Shown piece by piece: positions 20,856 to 32,969 of a stretch of DNA of 64,000 nt (position 1 is its first letter; each line of letters starts with the position of its first letter). Location of the stretch: the NCBI RefSeq assembly GCF_030936135.1, contig NW_026776913.1, positions 1,736,001-1,800,000 on the forward strand, read 5' to 3'. Below the pieces are notes generated by a model. That model searched no databases. It was given only the letters and a program-made list of their open reading frames with translations, and was not told where the DNA came from. Source of the stretch: Gavia stellata (lineage: Eukaryota; Chordata; Aves; Gaviiformes; Gaviidae). The translations under genes and the position numbers were made by a program.

Positions 20856-22650
20856 GGAAATGACAGTGCTGGGAAGAAGTGTCTCTCCCCAGCTGCGGGA
20901 GGGAACCTCAGTGATTGCTCCAGCCTGTTTCACAGCAGGTTCCCCTGGAGCCCCAGGGACCCCTGGGGGGAGCCCCGAGGGGCAGAGAAAGTGCCGCCTT
21001 GGGCTGCTCCTCTGCTGCTGAGCTGGGCCGGGCTCCTGGGATGGAGGGAGCTCACGGCAAGCGGGCAGCGCTGAGGAGAGACAGCTCTGCCCAGGAGCAG
21101 CTCCTCTGCAGAGCGCAGCAGGGCTGAGGGCACTGCCTGCAGGCACCGAGGGGAGAGGATCAAGGCAGAGAGAGGTTAAAGGCAGTCTGGGGTGGGAGGA
21201 CAGAGGCGAGCTCACTGGAGGAGAAATCTTCACAGCCCTTGACACGGTAAGTCTCTGGGTGCAGGGCGATTTAGGTACAGTTCACAAGAAGATCTCCTAA
21301 TGTTGGCACATCCCACAAACTGTGAGACCTTTCAGGAAGAACTGCCACAGGTTCTCCAGTGTAGAGGAGGAGGAGGTGCCCCAGAGCAGGGCTTCCCTGC
21401 TGCACCATCAGCGGGACAGGGCATGAGGGCTGCCTTCTGCCAGGGACGGCTGCAGGGTGTGAAGGTGGGTGTGCAGCCAGGGGTGCCCAGGGCTGTCCTT
21501 CCGAGCAGGGTCCCTGCACCCCCGGGGCTGGGTGCTGGGGCAGGGACTCTGCCGCCTGCCAGGGTCAGCACTCAGCCTGCCCGGGGAGCTCCCCACGGCG
21601 CTGTGGGGAGAAGCTGGGGGTGCAAGGAGAGACCAGTGCAATGGCAGGGTGCTTCTGCTGTTGAGAGGGTGCTGTGTGGGTCAGGGCTGCTCACAGCTCC
21701 ACATCACTGCAGGATCTTCCCAGGAGACTTTTCAGGAAGCACAGCAAGGCAGGGGCTGCCTGAAAGGGAAGGATCCTGGTCTTTCACTCTTCTCCTCTGG
21801 GTTGTCTGGGTGGGCAATGGCACATAGAAATTAATCTCTCATTTCCGGAGGAGGCACTGAAATTCCAAGTCTGTTCCTCTTAGAGGTGAATAAAGCGGGG
21901 AGTATTGGAAATCACCATGCCGTGGTTACAGACAGCATCAGTGTCACTTTTCCAGCCTCGCCAGGGCTGGTCTGATGTTCCCCTCAGAGCCTGCACACCC
22001 AGAGATGCCCCTGGGCAGTGTCCTGCTGCAGGGAGGGCTCTGCAGGGCAGAGCTGAGCAGGCAGCGGGTGGGATGGGCTCTGTGAGCACTGCCAGGGAGG
22101 AGACACAGGGGACAGAGAACCAGCTCCTGGCAGGGACAGCTGCAGGCAGCAGAGACAGGGACGGGGTTGGGAGGACACTGCAAACGAGCACAGGGGGAGG
22201 GTGCGCTCAGGCAGCTCTCTTTCTGTGTTTCCCTGCAGATGTCTGCTGGGCACTGTCTGCGGGGCAATGAGCTGACTCTCTCTGTAGAACCTCCCATCGG
22301 AGGGACCCCCGAGTCTCTGCTTTGCCTGTCCTGCAGGGCTTGCAAGCTGCCCCCCAGAAAGGCGCAGCTCTGCTGTGGGATCCTCGGGAGTGCGGAGCCT
22401 TTCCTTGGGGGTCGGCACTCTCCTCGCAGAGTCAGTTGCTTCTCTCTGGGAGGGGTCGTGTCCTGCCCTCTCCATCACACCTCCACCTCTGGGCTGGGCT
22501 AGAGAAGAGTTTTCAGAGCTGTCCTTTGAAACAGGACTCCTCTGGTCTCATCAGAGTCCATGTTTAGCATTTTTTTTTAAAAGAGTAATTTGTGTGTGAA
22601 GTCCTCTTCAAGGCAGCACAAGTGAAAGCACAGGGCAGATGGGAAAAGTA
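20856..22650 (+). promoter_or_regulatory. upstream block of the spacer OR gene
   Basis: The GC-rich block homologous to 6,896-7,640 is here longer, with an extra 5' part (about 20,860-20,990) and an extra 3' part (21,850-22,560). It contains donor gtaagt at 21,247. A second acceptor-like site, ccctgcag at 22,231-22,238, is followed directly by ATG at 22,239. All of this is kept at 55,994-57,660 with an offset of 35,112. Promoter function is inferred. Confidence 0.4.
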
Positions 22651-23151
22651 CTGATGGACACTGCAGCTCTCCTGACTCTGCATTAAATTACAAAGAGCTG
22701 AGCCATTTTGCCTGTCCCATCTCAAGACACTTCACATTTTCAGTCATAAAAATGAGGATTTCTACCCCTAAAAATAACACCCACCAGATGTGATTGTGGA
22801 AAAGAAAAAACACAGACAAAATTATTAAAAAGAGATGCTGAGCCTCTCTTCCGCAGTCCATGTTCTTCCGAGTCATGAGTGCAGATATTGAACTTTTCAA
22901 TGACAGGTACATTATATCTGACATCTGAAATCTGTGAACATCGGAGCTGTCCCATCCAGTTCCCATGTACCCCCTGCAGCAGAGCAAAGCTGTCTCCTCA
23001 GCAGCACCCGGGCAGAGGTCCTGGTCCTCACAGCACACTCAGCCAGCAAAAACTAGAGAAGGGAAATGCATTCCAACTGGGGGGGATTGCTATGAAAATT
23101 TGAGTGGCTTTTCTGTCCTAATTTTTTCCTGTCTTTTCCTTCTTTGGACAG
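21247..23151 (+). other. predicted 5' UTR intron of the spacer OR gene
   Basis: Donor gtaagt at 21,247 and a long pyrimidine tract ending ggacag at 23,146-23,151, 23 bases before the ATG. An optional middle exon could use the acceptor at 22,238. Confidence 0.45.
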
Positions 23152-23174
23152 AGCCCCAGACCAAGAAGCAGCAA

Positions 23175-24164
23175 ATGTCCAACAGCAGCTCCATCACCCA
23201 GTTCCTCCTCCTGGCATTTGCAGACACGCGTCAGCTGCAGCTCTTGCACTTCTGCCTCTTCCTGGGCATCTACCTGGCTGCCCTCCTGGGAAATGGCCTC
23301 ATCATCACTGCCATAGCCTGCGACCACCACCTCCACAGCCCCATGTACTTCTTCCTCCTCAACCTCTCCCTCCTCGACCTGGGCTCCATCTCCACCACTG
23401 TTCCCAAAGCCATGGCCAATTCCCTCTGGGACACCAGGGCCATCTCCTACTCAGGATGTGCTGCCCAGGTCTTTCTGTTTACCTTCTTGCTTGGAACAGA
23501 ATGTGCCATTCTCACTGTCATGGCCTATGACCGCTACATTGCCATCTGCAAACCCCTGCACTACGGGTCCCTCCTGGGCAGCAGAGCTTGTGTCCACATG
23601 GCAGCAGCTGCCTGGGGCAGTGGGTTGCTCAATGCTGTGCTGCACACAGCCAATACATTTTCACTACCACTCTGCAAAGGCAATGTCTTTGACCAGTTCT
23701 TCTGTGAAGTTCCCCAGATCCTCAAGTGCTCCTGCTCACATTCCTACCTCAGGGAACTCGGGCTTCTCATGGTTAGTGTCATTTTTGCTTTTGGCTGCTT
23801 TGTTTTCATTGTGCTGTCCTATGTGCAGATCTTGAGGGCTGTGCCGCGGATTCCCTCTGAGCAGGGACCACACAAAGCCTTTTCCACGTGCATCCCTCAC
23901 CTGGCTGTGGTCTCCCTGTATATCAGCACTGGCATATTTGCTTACCTGAAGCCACTCTCCATCTCCTCCCCATTCCTAGATCTGGTGGTGGCAGTGCTCT
24001 ACTCGGTCGTGCCTCCAGTAGTCAACCCCCTTATCTATAGCATGAGGAACAAGGAAATCAAGGAGGCCCTGTGGAAAGTATTTGAATATGATCTACTTCA
24101 GATTAATAAGGTGCCCATATTCCCACTTGAGCTCCCACTGTACCTCAGGGAAAACCAGGACTAA
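23175..24164 (+). CDS. olfactory receptor, OR14-like (spacer copy, long C-tail)
   Basis: A 329-residue odorant receptor. The ATG at 23,175 follows the acceptor at 23,151; the upstream in-frame stretch is 5' UTR and intron. All hallmarks are present: N3 glycosylation site, PMYFFL at 56-61, MAYDRYIAIC at 116-125 (closer to consensus than the others), SY in TM5, KAFSTC, NPLIYSMRN at 284-292. TM3 (FTFLLGTECAIL) and TM5 (LLMVSVIFAFG) differ most from the paralogues, which suggests a different ligand range. The tail after SMRN is 37 residues, 19 longer than in the other three, and unrelated to their KKWFSRT ending, so the 3' end comes from a different parent sequence. Probably functional. Confidence 0.94.
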   Translation: MSNSSSITQFLLLAFADTRQLQLLHFCLFLGIYLAALLGNGLIITAIACDHHLHSPMYFFLLNLSLLDLGSISTTVPKAMANSLWDTRAISYSGCAAQVFLFTFLLGTECAILTVMAYDRYIAICKPLHYGSLLGSRACVHMAAAAWGSGLLNAVLHTANTFSLPLCKGNVFDQFFCEVPQILKCSCSHSYLRELGLLMVSVIFAFGCFVFIVLSYVQILRAVPRIPSEQGPHKAFSTCIPHLAVVSLYISTGIFAYLKPLSISSPFLDLVVAVLYSVVPPVVNPLIYSMRNKEIKEALWKVFEYDLLQINKVPIFPLELPLYLRENQD

Positions 24165-24334
24165 CTTTTCCTCATATGTGTCTTTATTTTTCTGTTGTGG
24201 TTTTTTTCTTTTTTTATTATTTCTGGTTTTGCTTTATTCATGTGATAATATTATTCTTGGCCTCCTACCTGTTTTTTTCTTGACCCAAAGACCTCATGTA
24301 GATATGGATCCAGGCTCTCTCTTTAGATAAACTC

Positions 24335-24340
24335 AATAAA
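24335..24340 (+). other. polyadenylation signal of the spacer OR gene
   Basis: AATAAA 171 bases after the stop. The 3' UTR has T-rich tracts (24,190-24,240) and is unrelated to that of the other three OR genes. Confidence 0.55.
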
Positions 24341-26439
24341 GAAACCAGCAAAAACTGTCTCAGCTGCCATCTCTTCACATCTCCTCTGGAGCTGGGGAGC
24401 AGCCCCAGCATGCTGGAGGGGTTCAGGAGGCAAATGCCCAGCTGTCCCATGGAGGAGCATCCCCGGTTGCCCTTGGGGCTGCCCCTCGCTGCCTCGGTGG
24501 GCAATCCCTCTGCTGCCTGCAAGTCGGGGCTGTTGCTTCCCTGGAGCCATGACCAAGGACAGCAGCAGGACATGGCCTTTTCCGTGCTGGTCTCTCCTCA
24601 CTGTCCTGCTGTGCCCTTGCATTTGTGTTACCCTTAAGGTCTCGGGTAACTTGTGACAGTCCTGTTGTCTCTACAGTGGCATTCCTGTGTCTGCAGGCAG
24701 GAGCAGGCAAGTGAACCACTGTATCAGAGCTGGCCTCCATGCAAGTACCCCCATGACAAAGGGGCTCTTCAGGGCAGGGCCAGAAGGCTGGATGCCTCTT
24801 CCAAAGCTGGAATACACTGCAGGAGCTGCTCCCTCAGAAGGACTTTTCCTCTCCTGGGGTTCTTGGTGGATTCAGGGGGACAAGCTCAGAGTCCCAGGGT
24901 GATGTGTTAGGGACCAAGGGCTGTAAGAAGAGTTCCCTTCCTGGTTGCATGTGTCCACTCAGACAGCAACTGGTCTTTGACTTATCTGCCTGTTGCTGTC
25001 CCACCTGCAGTGGGGCTGGTGGCAGATGCCATCCTGGAGAGGAATGGGGAGCTGCCAGGAGAAGTCAGGGGATCTCCAGGGACAGTGTGTGAGTCTGACT
25101 TGGCAGTGAGTGGCATCTCATAAAATGAGTGACAATCTAAGGTGGAATCTCCAAGAGGAAAAGGTGAACCCGAGGAGCCCAAGGGCTACCGAGGACCATG
25201 CAATGCCAGGAGAGGCTTAGAGGAGCCAGAAGGCAAAGGGACATAAGACTGGGGAGTGGTTCAGGACACCCTCTTGGGAAACCCACGGTCTGGATCTAGT
25301 GCAGCCCTCCCTTGCCTTTTGTGCCATTGGAGACACCCCATGGTCCTGCCCGCCCTGTCCTTGGCTATTGAGCAAGGGAGCACTTCTGTGCCTGCAGGGA
25401 GGAACCACTGAGAAAGAGAAACCTCATTCTGTGGGTACCAGGTCAGGGCAGCTGCTCAGTTGCTGGGCCAGGACTCTTCTTCTGGCCTGGGAAGAAGGGC
25501 TGGAACTGAGGGGGTACAGCCAGTCTGTGGGGGACACCTCCTGGAGCTGAGACCAGGGCTCCTGTAGTTCCACTGACCTCCATTTCCTCCTTCCATGGTG
25601 AGCCTCCAGCCCTGGGGCTAACGGGGAGGCTGAGACCCCTCTCTGCCCCCCAGGAGCTGCTGTGCCCGTCAGAGCTGCTGGGGCAGTGGGGAGAGCTCCC
25701 AGAGCTCTGCAGCAGCCTGCAATGGGCACTGGCGTGGGGCCAGCCCAGACTGGGCTGCTCTGCTGGGCTGGGGAGATGGGAATAGCTGGGGAGGAGCTGG
25801 GCTGGGCTGGAAAGTGCCCGTGAGAGGACACCACCAATGTTAGATGAGCTGTGTGACCATGCAGGGTGAGGACATGCTCCAATGGGTGTGTGGTGCAGAG
25901 CCAGAGCTCATGGGAGGGAGCCAAGACATGCAGGAGCAGGAGGCAGAAGGCCGGTCTGTGCCCTTGGTGGCCTGGACAGAGCAAGAAGGTGCCCCAGGAC
26001 TTTCATCACCCCCCCGCAGCCTTTCCCATCAGCCATTTTCAGCACTGGCCACCTACTCCAGTTTGTGGGGGAGGTTTGCTCTCTCGCCATTTTCTTTCTC
26101 CTGCTGGTCTTGGTGCCTGTGTCGGGGGAAGAGCCAGCTCTGCCCCAGCCTCTCTTCTTACCCAGACCTTGGCAGAGCCCAGAGCAGGGCTGTCTGCAAA
26201 CCATTGTGTGGGACATGGCTGGGGCTGGGCTCTTGGGGGCTGCCAAAGCAGGACAGCTGGTGGGAATGGACACTGCGATCTGGCATGAGGAATCTGGTGG
26301 GCTATGTTTCCCCACCCCACACATATCCTGTTCTGTGCAGTGTCTGATGAGGGGGGCTGTGGTGGCATGTGTTGGGCAGTGGGGCTGTGCTGGTGCAGGG
26401 ACGGGTCACAGATGGGAGCCACAACACAACGATCAGGAA
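24341..26439. other. GC-rich spacer sequence, no gene recognised
   Basis: This part is unique within the window. Overlapping frames on both strands (for example 25,424-25,984 minus and 25,882-26,475 plus) are long for chance but have low-complexity Pro/Ser/Gln-rich composition and no domain I recognise. Confidence 0.4.
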
Positions 26440-26935
26440 GTGGAAACAAGGACAGGCGATGAAGGAGGAATTTAGAAATATGGCCTGAGCGTGCAGGCAT
26501 GTGTTTAGGAAAGCCCAAGCTCCCCTGGAGCTGAAGGGGGCTGCAGGCAATGTCAAGAGCAAAATGAAGAGCTTCCGTCACTGTGTTTGCAGTAAAAGGC
26601 TGAACAAGGAACATGCTGCTGAATGGTGGGGGGGTGGATGGGTTCATAACAGCAGAGATGAGGCTGAGGCACTCCGTCTGTGCTTTAGTCTGTGCTAAAA
26701 ATGTCTCCCAGGGCTCTGCTCAGTGAAGGGGCTCAAGGAGGAGGAGAGCATGTATTGACAGGAACCTCATGAAATCCCACGAGGACAAGTGCCAGTTTCT
26801 GTCCCTGCAGGGGACTAACCCTGGCAATGGCACAGGCTGGGGGCTGCCTGGCTGGGAGCAGCTCTGTGGGAAAGGTCTTGGTGGGCAGGGAGCTGGACAG
26901 AAGGCAGCCGTGAGCCATGGCAAGCAAGGTTCAAT
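26440..26935 (+). mobile_element. degraded CR1 LINE fragments
   Basis: The motifs aaggaggaatttagaaatat, gaaagcccaagctcccctgg and, from 26,757, gacaggaacctcatgaaatc with ggacaagtgccagtttctgt follow CR1 5'-to-3' order with gaps. Coding capacity is lost. Confidence 0.6.
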
Positions 26936-27374
26936 TATCTCTGCAGTACTCCAGCGCTGTCCCAGAAGGCTCTGCACCGTTGTACACACCCCACCCACTA
27001 AGGCTGTACCTTAGTGCACACACTATGAACTCTTCTGCAGCACGCTATGAAAAACCTTCTGGCTGGTTAGAATACATCACACGCCACGTTTGGGAAGGTT
27101 GAGCTGCCAAAGCAAGCCTGCAGATGATCCCCTTTGAGTCCAGGCCACAAGGGCAGCACATGGGACTCAAAGGAGGCCTAGGCAAGGAGCCACGTGCTGC
27201 TGGGTGTCAGGTCTGCTCGGAGGGGCTAGTGCGGATCAAGGTGTCCGTGAGCCCGGCCTGCTCTCCGGCCTGCCACAGCCCGTCAAGTGGCTGTAGGAGA
27301 GGAGCCCTCACAGTCAGCACCCAGACATGTCCCATTCACCTGCCTCACCCCTCCCTTTCTTTGGGCACAAACAG

Positions 27375-28475
27375 CTGATGACTGATGAGGGCTGGGCTCT
27401 GTTACTCACAAACAAGGCAGAACTGGATGAAAATGTCAATGCTGAGGGCAGCCATGGCTGCAACGATCAAGCAAGAGAAGACAGACAAACAGCAGAACGA
27501 CAGCCTTGCACTGAAGGAGAGCGGACTTCAGCCTGTTCAAGATGTGCTTGTCAGGCTCCTGGAGAGCCAAGATCCATGGAGCCCTCCCTGAAGATGAACA
27601 GGAACCGTCTGGCTGAAGAGTTCAAAGACCAGGAGGCAGTGCACAGAGGGTGGAAGGGGAAACAGACTGGCAATGAGGCAGATGGAGACATGACCTGTGT
27701 GGGCAAAGGTGGAGCCAGAAAAGCCAGCCTCAGCGGGGGCTGGAACTAGTGAGGGATAAGGAGGGCAACGCCAAGGGCTGTTGTAAGTTCACTGGCAGCA
27801 CAAGGAGTCAGCTGAGGAAAATGTGGGCTCAGGGCTCCGTGGAGCAGGACACGTAGTGACAAAGACATGGAAATGGCTGTGGAGTTCAAGCTTCCTTTAC
27901 CTTGCCTTCTTCCAGTAAAATCTCACCCCAGGTCTCCCTCATCCCCAAATGGATCGCTTAAGCTGGCTGAGACACACACAAGTCCATGGAAAAAGATGGG
28001 ATACACCCAAGGGTGCTGGGGAAGCTGGACAGTGTCCTTGCAAGATTGTGCTTGTCTGTCCTTGAAATTTCAGGGCCATCTGGGAAGGTTGTTGATGGCT
28101 GTGGAAAGGCAGATATCGTACCCATCTTCAAGAGGGCCAGAAGGAGGATTTGGAGAACTACAGCCCAGTCAGCCTCACCTCATTCCCTGGGAAGGTGATG
28201 GAGTAAATCCATGCATTTAGCACAGTCCCCCTAGTCTCCATATAGCCAAACCCCTGAGACCTGGAGTGGGTAAATGGATCATAGGTAGGTGGAAACTAGA
28301 TTGAACCATGCAGCCACAGCGCAGCCAGTCACTCGTGGCCTCCATCAGTGACCAACACTTAGGCAATAGAGTTTGCTATCTTTATCCATGTCCTGAACAA
28401 GGGGACAGAGCACACACTCGGCTTGTTTGTGGATGATGCCAGATGGGGAGGGAACCCCTGAGAAACCTCACGTAG
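27375..28475 (+). mobile_element. degraded CR1 LINE, endonuclease-to-RT part
   Basis: CR1 landmarks in order: ggctctgttactcacaaaca (about 27,393), gggcagccatggctgcaa (about 27,447), aggaaccgtctggctgaag (about 27,600), then an RT start resembling HPRVL...KADIVPIFKR (27,998-28,135) and late remnants to about 28,470 (gcttgtttgtggatgatgcc). It is old and heavily broken. Confidence 0.7.
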
Positions 28476-28479
28476 ATCT

Positions 28480-29245
28480 ATCTGACCTAGGTCATGTCCA
28501 GAGGTCTTGTACACTCTAAGTTCCTCAGAAAGTCAATGAGACTGAAGGGAAGGAAGGAAGGAAGGGCTGAGAGGCAGAAGAAGAAATATGAAATATGTCA
28601 ATAGAGAAATAGTAATTTCTCTGAACAAAGTAACTCCTGAGGAGCTCTGGTCTTCTGCAGGAGACCTCCTGTCCTGACTGGCAGTGGCCAGTCCCAGGCA
28701 AACACCTCAGCTGCACTGGGCCTCTGCAAGTGGCACTTATGTCCATGGTCAGGCAGCTGAGCTCTGCCTGGAAAAAGGAAGAACTGCTTGCAACTTGTCA
28801 AAAACACACGAGCACCTTTTCACCAGCTGAGAGAATTGAATACTTTTACTAAAATGACTATGTTTTCCCACCGTGCCAAAATGGGAATGTCCAGGAAGCA
28901 TATTAATTGCAGGAGAAGAAATATTGATCTTCCCCTGCACTTGCCTTGCCGGGACTCTGGCCATTATACTGCGTATTTAATCTCCCAAATCTTTCCATTT
29001 ATCCTGATAAAATGACCAGGTCTAAAGGCATCTTCTGAGCAGGCTATCTGGACAGATGCCCTTTCCATTGCTCTCCTGTTCCACCCTCCCCTTACTCCTT
29101 GCTCAGTCAGACCCCTCTCAACCACCCAGGTGCTGCTTTGAGCTTCAGGGAGTTAGAAGCCTGCCCTTGTCTTTCCACAGTCTAATTATCTCTTCAGCCA
29201 ACTCCTTCATTGTGTTTATCTCTCCTTTCTTATCGCTCTGTCTAC
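28480..29245. other. spacer sequence, no gene recognised
   Basis: A short ggaa-rich run (28,549-28,564) is visible. Nothing else supports a feature. Confidence 0.45.
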
Positions 29246-29249
29246 GACA

Positions 29250-30760
29250 TTTCTAGTAAGGTTATCCCTTGTGGATGGTGAACCCCATTGGAGGCAGCTT
29301 AAATGGAACATACAGTTGAGGAGAAGGATAAAGTTTATTAAACTTTACCATGCTTTCCTTCTGTTTGCTGGCAATGAAGAGATAGGCAGCTGTGCCTGTG
29401 TGCAGCCAGATCTCTAAGGAAAGCAGGTGGGAGTTGGTGCAAGAGAGGCTGTAACCTCCAGCTGCAGACTTGGGTGGAGAAGTCTGATGTAAGGAGCTCT
29501 GATGCAAGCCCCAGGTGGCTCAGGAGAGGAAGGCTGGGGCTGGGGAGGTGAGGAGGAATGTTGTCCGTGCAATGCCTGACCTCAGGGAGCCCACTTTTCC
29601 GACTTCATTTAAAAACCCTGTGCATCAATATCAATTGCAAGATGTTGTTAAGAGTTTTCCTGTGTCCAGAAAAAAATAAAAAAAGAAAGCCTTAATAGGA
29701 GAAATTCTCGTTTGACTAGCTGTTCATACGATTATGTCTGTTAACTGCCCTCCTGAAACCTCTCCAATTAGCTGCCCACGTCTTGAACACTTGTAGAAAA
29801 TAATGGGAAGAGACATGGCTTCTTTTGTTTTAAGAAGCGCCATGGTGCATTTGGTGCTGAGTCCATGTACCTCAGGCACTGAGAGGGAGTTGAAGAACGC
29901 TCTCAAGAAGTCAGTCAGATGCAAGCTCCACAGTTTCTTGGAGTCATAAGGGGTCCCGTTGAGAGACATTGCTGACAAAGCCTCCCCAGGGGCTGGTTAG
30001 AGCAGAAAACAAGGCAGTGATGACAGGTCAGCAAAGGCCATGTAAAGGCGGCTCTGCTTTGGAGTAAACCTTCATGTATTACATTCAGCCAAAGGGCCCA
30101 GGCCTGGCGCCCAGCCCCTGGGAAGGGAGATCCTTTTCCCTCGCACGTTGCTCGGGGCTCTTCCTGGGGCAGTGTGGTCGAGGGACATCCCTCCATCACA
30201 CATCCCCAGGAAGAGCCCTGAGCAAGTGCAAAAACACGGTTTGAAACCTGCCAGGCTCCTGGGTAGGGAAGAGGAGTCCATGAGGCCCTCGAGCTGTAAT
30301 GATGAAGTTCCTCCTGGTAGGCCCTGGCTGGCACAGGCAACAGCCACAGCCAAGGGGAGGAGGACGTCAGCTCTGTTGGGGGCTTTCGGCATTGCCAGCT
30401 CCCTCGACCATCTCCACCCAAGGCTGTCCTATGGTGTGTACTCCTGGCCCTGTTTCCTTGAAGGCTGTGGACACTCCATCCTCTTGTTCTCACCTGAGTA
30501 TCTCACTGCCTTTACTGATTCCTCTCCGCCATCCCTGGCTGTTCCTTGAAACACAAAGCCTTGGGCTGGCCCAGGCTCCCTCTGGGCGGCCTCTTGTATC
30601 ACAGCACTGCCCTTGGGGTGGCATTTCTTTCTCTCCTGTCCAGTCTAAACCCACCAGGCGAACACCCAGCTGCCTCAGCACCCCCAAGGAGGGCACTAGA
30701 CCCTGACCCCCATCTCTGCAGAGCTCTTCTGGGCACTCTCCAGTTCCTCCCGAATTGCCT
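29250..30760 (-). repeat. recurrent repeat R, longest copy, spanning the inner arm boundary
   Basis: On the minus strand it gives the full family order from 30,760 (gaaatgccaccccaagggca) through gccccgagcaacgtg (about 30,150) and ccctggggaggctttgtc (about 29,978), to gacttcttgagagcgttc and the 3' part with aataaa-like sequence and the cacacaggcacagctgcc region (about 29,385-29,405). It shows that copies 1 and 2 are two halves of one element of about 1.5-2 kb. Confidence 0.6.
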
Positions 30761-31114
30761 AGAGCAGGAAACCCCACAGAGGGACACACTACTCCAAATG
30801 TGGCCACAACGGTGCTCACTCGATGAGGACGATAACTCCCACTGTCTGGGTGAACACATCATTCCTAACGCAGCTGATCTTTCTTCTGGTGAGCACGTGC
30901 TACTGGGTCATATGGCATCCCTCATTGGGCCCAGGCCCTTCTGCTTTGGGTCCCTGCTCAGCCAGTCGGGTACCAGCCTGCCCTGAGGTACAGGGTTATT
31001 CTTCTCCCCCCGGTACAGGACTGGTGGCTTCTCCTTGTAAATTCAGGAGGTTTCTGTTGGCTGAATCCCAGAGATCCTCAAGGTCCTCATGGACTGAGTC
31101 ACTGTTTTGTCAGC

Positions 31115-31600
31115 TGTTCGTGCAATTGAATTAGTCTGATTGTGGTGACTCTCACAAGGTAACAGCATGAGTTGCAGAGCACTACAAATGGTAAAATGAG
31201 GTATTAGTTTAATGGAGTCACTTTCCAATATAGAATTTTCCATGCTGCCCATCTCAGAAAGAGCTACAGAGCAAGCAAAGGCAAGACCAGTGTGGGAAGA
31301 GCAAACACAGGTGGGCTGTTTGTATGCGAGGAGATAAGGATGACCAAAGGGCAGAGCTCTGATGGGGGAAAAGAGGGGAAAAGAAAAGAGAAGATGAAGC
31401 AAAGGACATGATCGAGGCTGTTTGGAGGTACCTGCCAAGCAGCTCTGCAGGTAAGCAGTGGTGACATGCGCAAGACAAAAAAGATAATCTGACCAAACTC
31501 AGGTTTGCTCACCTCCATGGTCATGGGGAAGCTGAGTGCTTTCCCTAGCATGGTTCAGGGAAGCCCTGTGGTGGAAGGAAATGTGCAGTCCCTCATGCTG
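31115..31600 (-). repeat. module N copy 2, right arm
   Basis: Mirror of 18,470-18,960, with small differences such as a changed 3' end near 31,130-31,170. Confidence 0.6.
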
Positions 31601-31609
31601 CACAAGAGC

Positions 31610-31945
31610 CAACCTGCTGCTCCCAGCAAGGTCAGCTATCAAGTCACACCAGGCGGCTCAGAGTTTTATTTGTGTGAGACTTGAAAACATCCAAGGACTG
31701 ACAGAGCACAACCTCTCTGGGCAACCTGCCTCAGGGCTTGACCCTCTTCATGGGTAAAGAGCTTTTCCTCAGGTGTTTCAAGTAAGTCCATTGGCCCTCA
31801 CCCTCCCATCATTCACAACAGGGAAGGAGAGCCTGGCTGCCTCTTCCTGGTGATCTCCTGGTAGGTGTGGAAAGGCTGTCCCCAGGTGTCCCCAAAGGCT
31901 TCTCTTCTCTCCACTGAACAAACCCAGCTCCCTCAGACTGCCATA
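31610..31945 (-). mobile_element. CR1 LINE fragment (mirror of 18,120-18,455)
   Basis: The minus strand carries the same CR1 C-terminal coding remnant and the same truncation points as the left copy. Confidence 0.85.
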
Positions 31946-32309
31946 GTGGCAAAGCCAACCTTACAAATCATGTCTGAGATTTTTAGGGCATTTTGAGTTT
32001 TTACTGGCTTTCCCAAGGACCCCTCAGATGTTATAACATCATTACCCTCGTGTCATGAATTTCTGATTGCATCCCTCTCATTTGGCATCATGTTGCAATG
32101 CACAGGTGTTTCAGGCTGTGAGAAGGGCCTGTTCTGTCTGAAAACAAAGAGTCATCCACAATGAAACTTTGAACATAAAATGTTTCAGTCCTAAGTGGCA
32201 TCCTGACACCATTGAGAGGGTGTGGCTCTAGGGTTACCATGCTTGGTGCTAATCCAGATGCAGAGGAGGAATTGATGACTGCAAGAATTGCAGTAGCTAT
32301 TATGAGAGA

Positions 32310-32570
32310 TGACAGAATCACAAACCCATTCATGCTGGAAAGCACCTTCGGATGCCTCTAGACCAACCTCGGGCTCACTTCAGGATCAATACTGGAATCA
32401 CCCCGAGTTCCTCAGCTCTTGGCCGAATGGAGTCCTGACAATGTCTTCTGGGGACTTTTTTGAGAGCCTTAGTGAACCTGGATCTTGAAGATCCATGGAG
32501 CCCTCTGAGGACATTCAAGGGGCCTTTGGCTGCCAAGTAAGAAGAGTCAGAGGAGACGTAGACTTCTGAC
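32310..32570 (-). repeat. CR1-like remnant (mirror of 17,500-17,760)
   Basis: Near-identical to the left copy. The sequence between it and the next CR1 (32,580-32,965) is also mirrored, with no gene recognised. Confidence 0.4.
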
Positions 32571-32969
32571 AAGCTGCTGGCAAGCTCTAGCAGCTTCTAA
32601 GGAGCTCTGTCAGTTGTCCTTGATCAAGGGGTGCATTGCTGGGAGGCTGCGGAAGCTTGTCCTGATCTTGGAATGTTAACCCCTTCTGCTCTTCCACACG
32701 AGAACCACTGATGTTGTCCTAGGAGACCTGGAAAGTAGCAAGCATGACTACGCTGCTCTGGGTGTGATGGTCAAGGGCAGGAGGGTGCAGATGGTATTCT
32801 TCTCCATCCTGCTATTGAGGGGAAAAGGTTTGAAAAGAATTGGGCAGATCCTGCAGTCAGACAATCAGTTTTGCAACTGGTACCAGCAACAGCGTTTCTA
32901 TAGAATGAGTCTCATTCTGAAGATCAACAACTGCATGTAAAAGACAGAATTGACCTGATGAAGTCAAGG

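Larger units (their letters stand above)
19939..30140. other. spacer (loop) of the inverted repeat
   Basis: About 10.2 kb lies between the arms. It holds one intact OR gene with its upstream block, degraded CR1 sequence and most of one repeat R copy. Its 20,856-23,900 part is directly duplicated at 55,994-58,8xx. The first 900 bases (19,939-20,855) hold no recognised gene; a short local duplication around gcaatgtgtgaggcacc and atcgcattctctg is visible near 19,935-20,015. Confidence 0.8.

Noticed and set aside
25424-26475. Overlapping frames of 138-202 codons in the spacer
   Set aside because: On both strands of GC-rich DNA, low-complexity, no motif, no splice or start context that singles one out.
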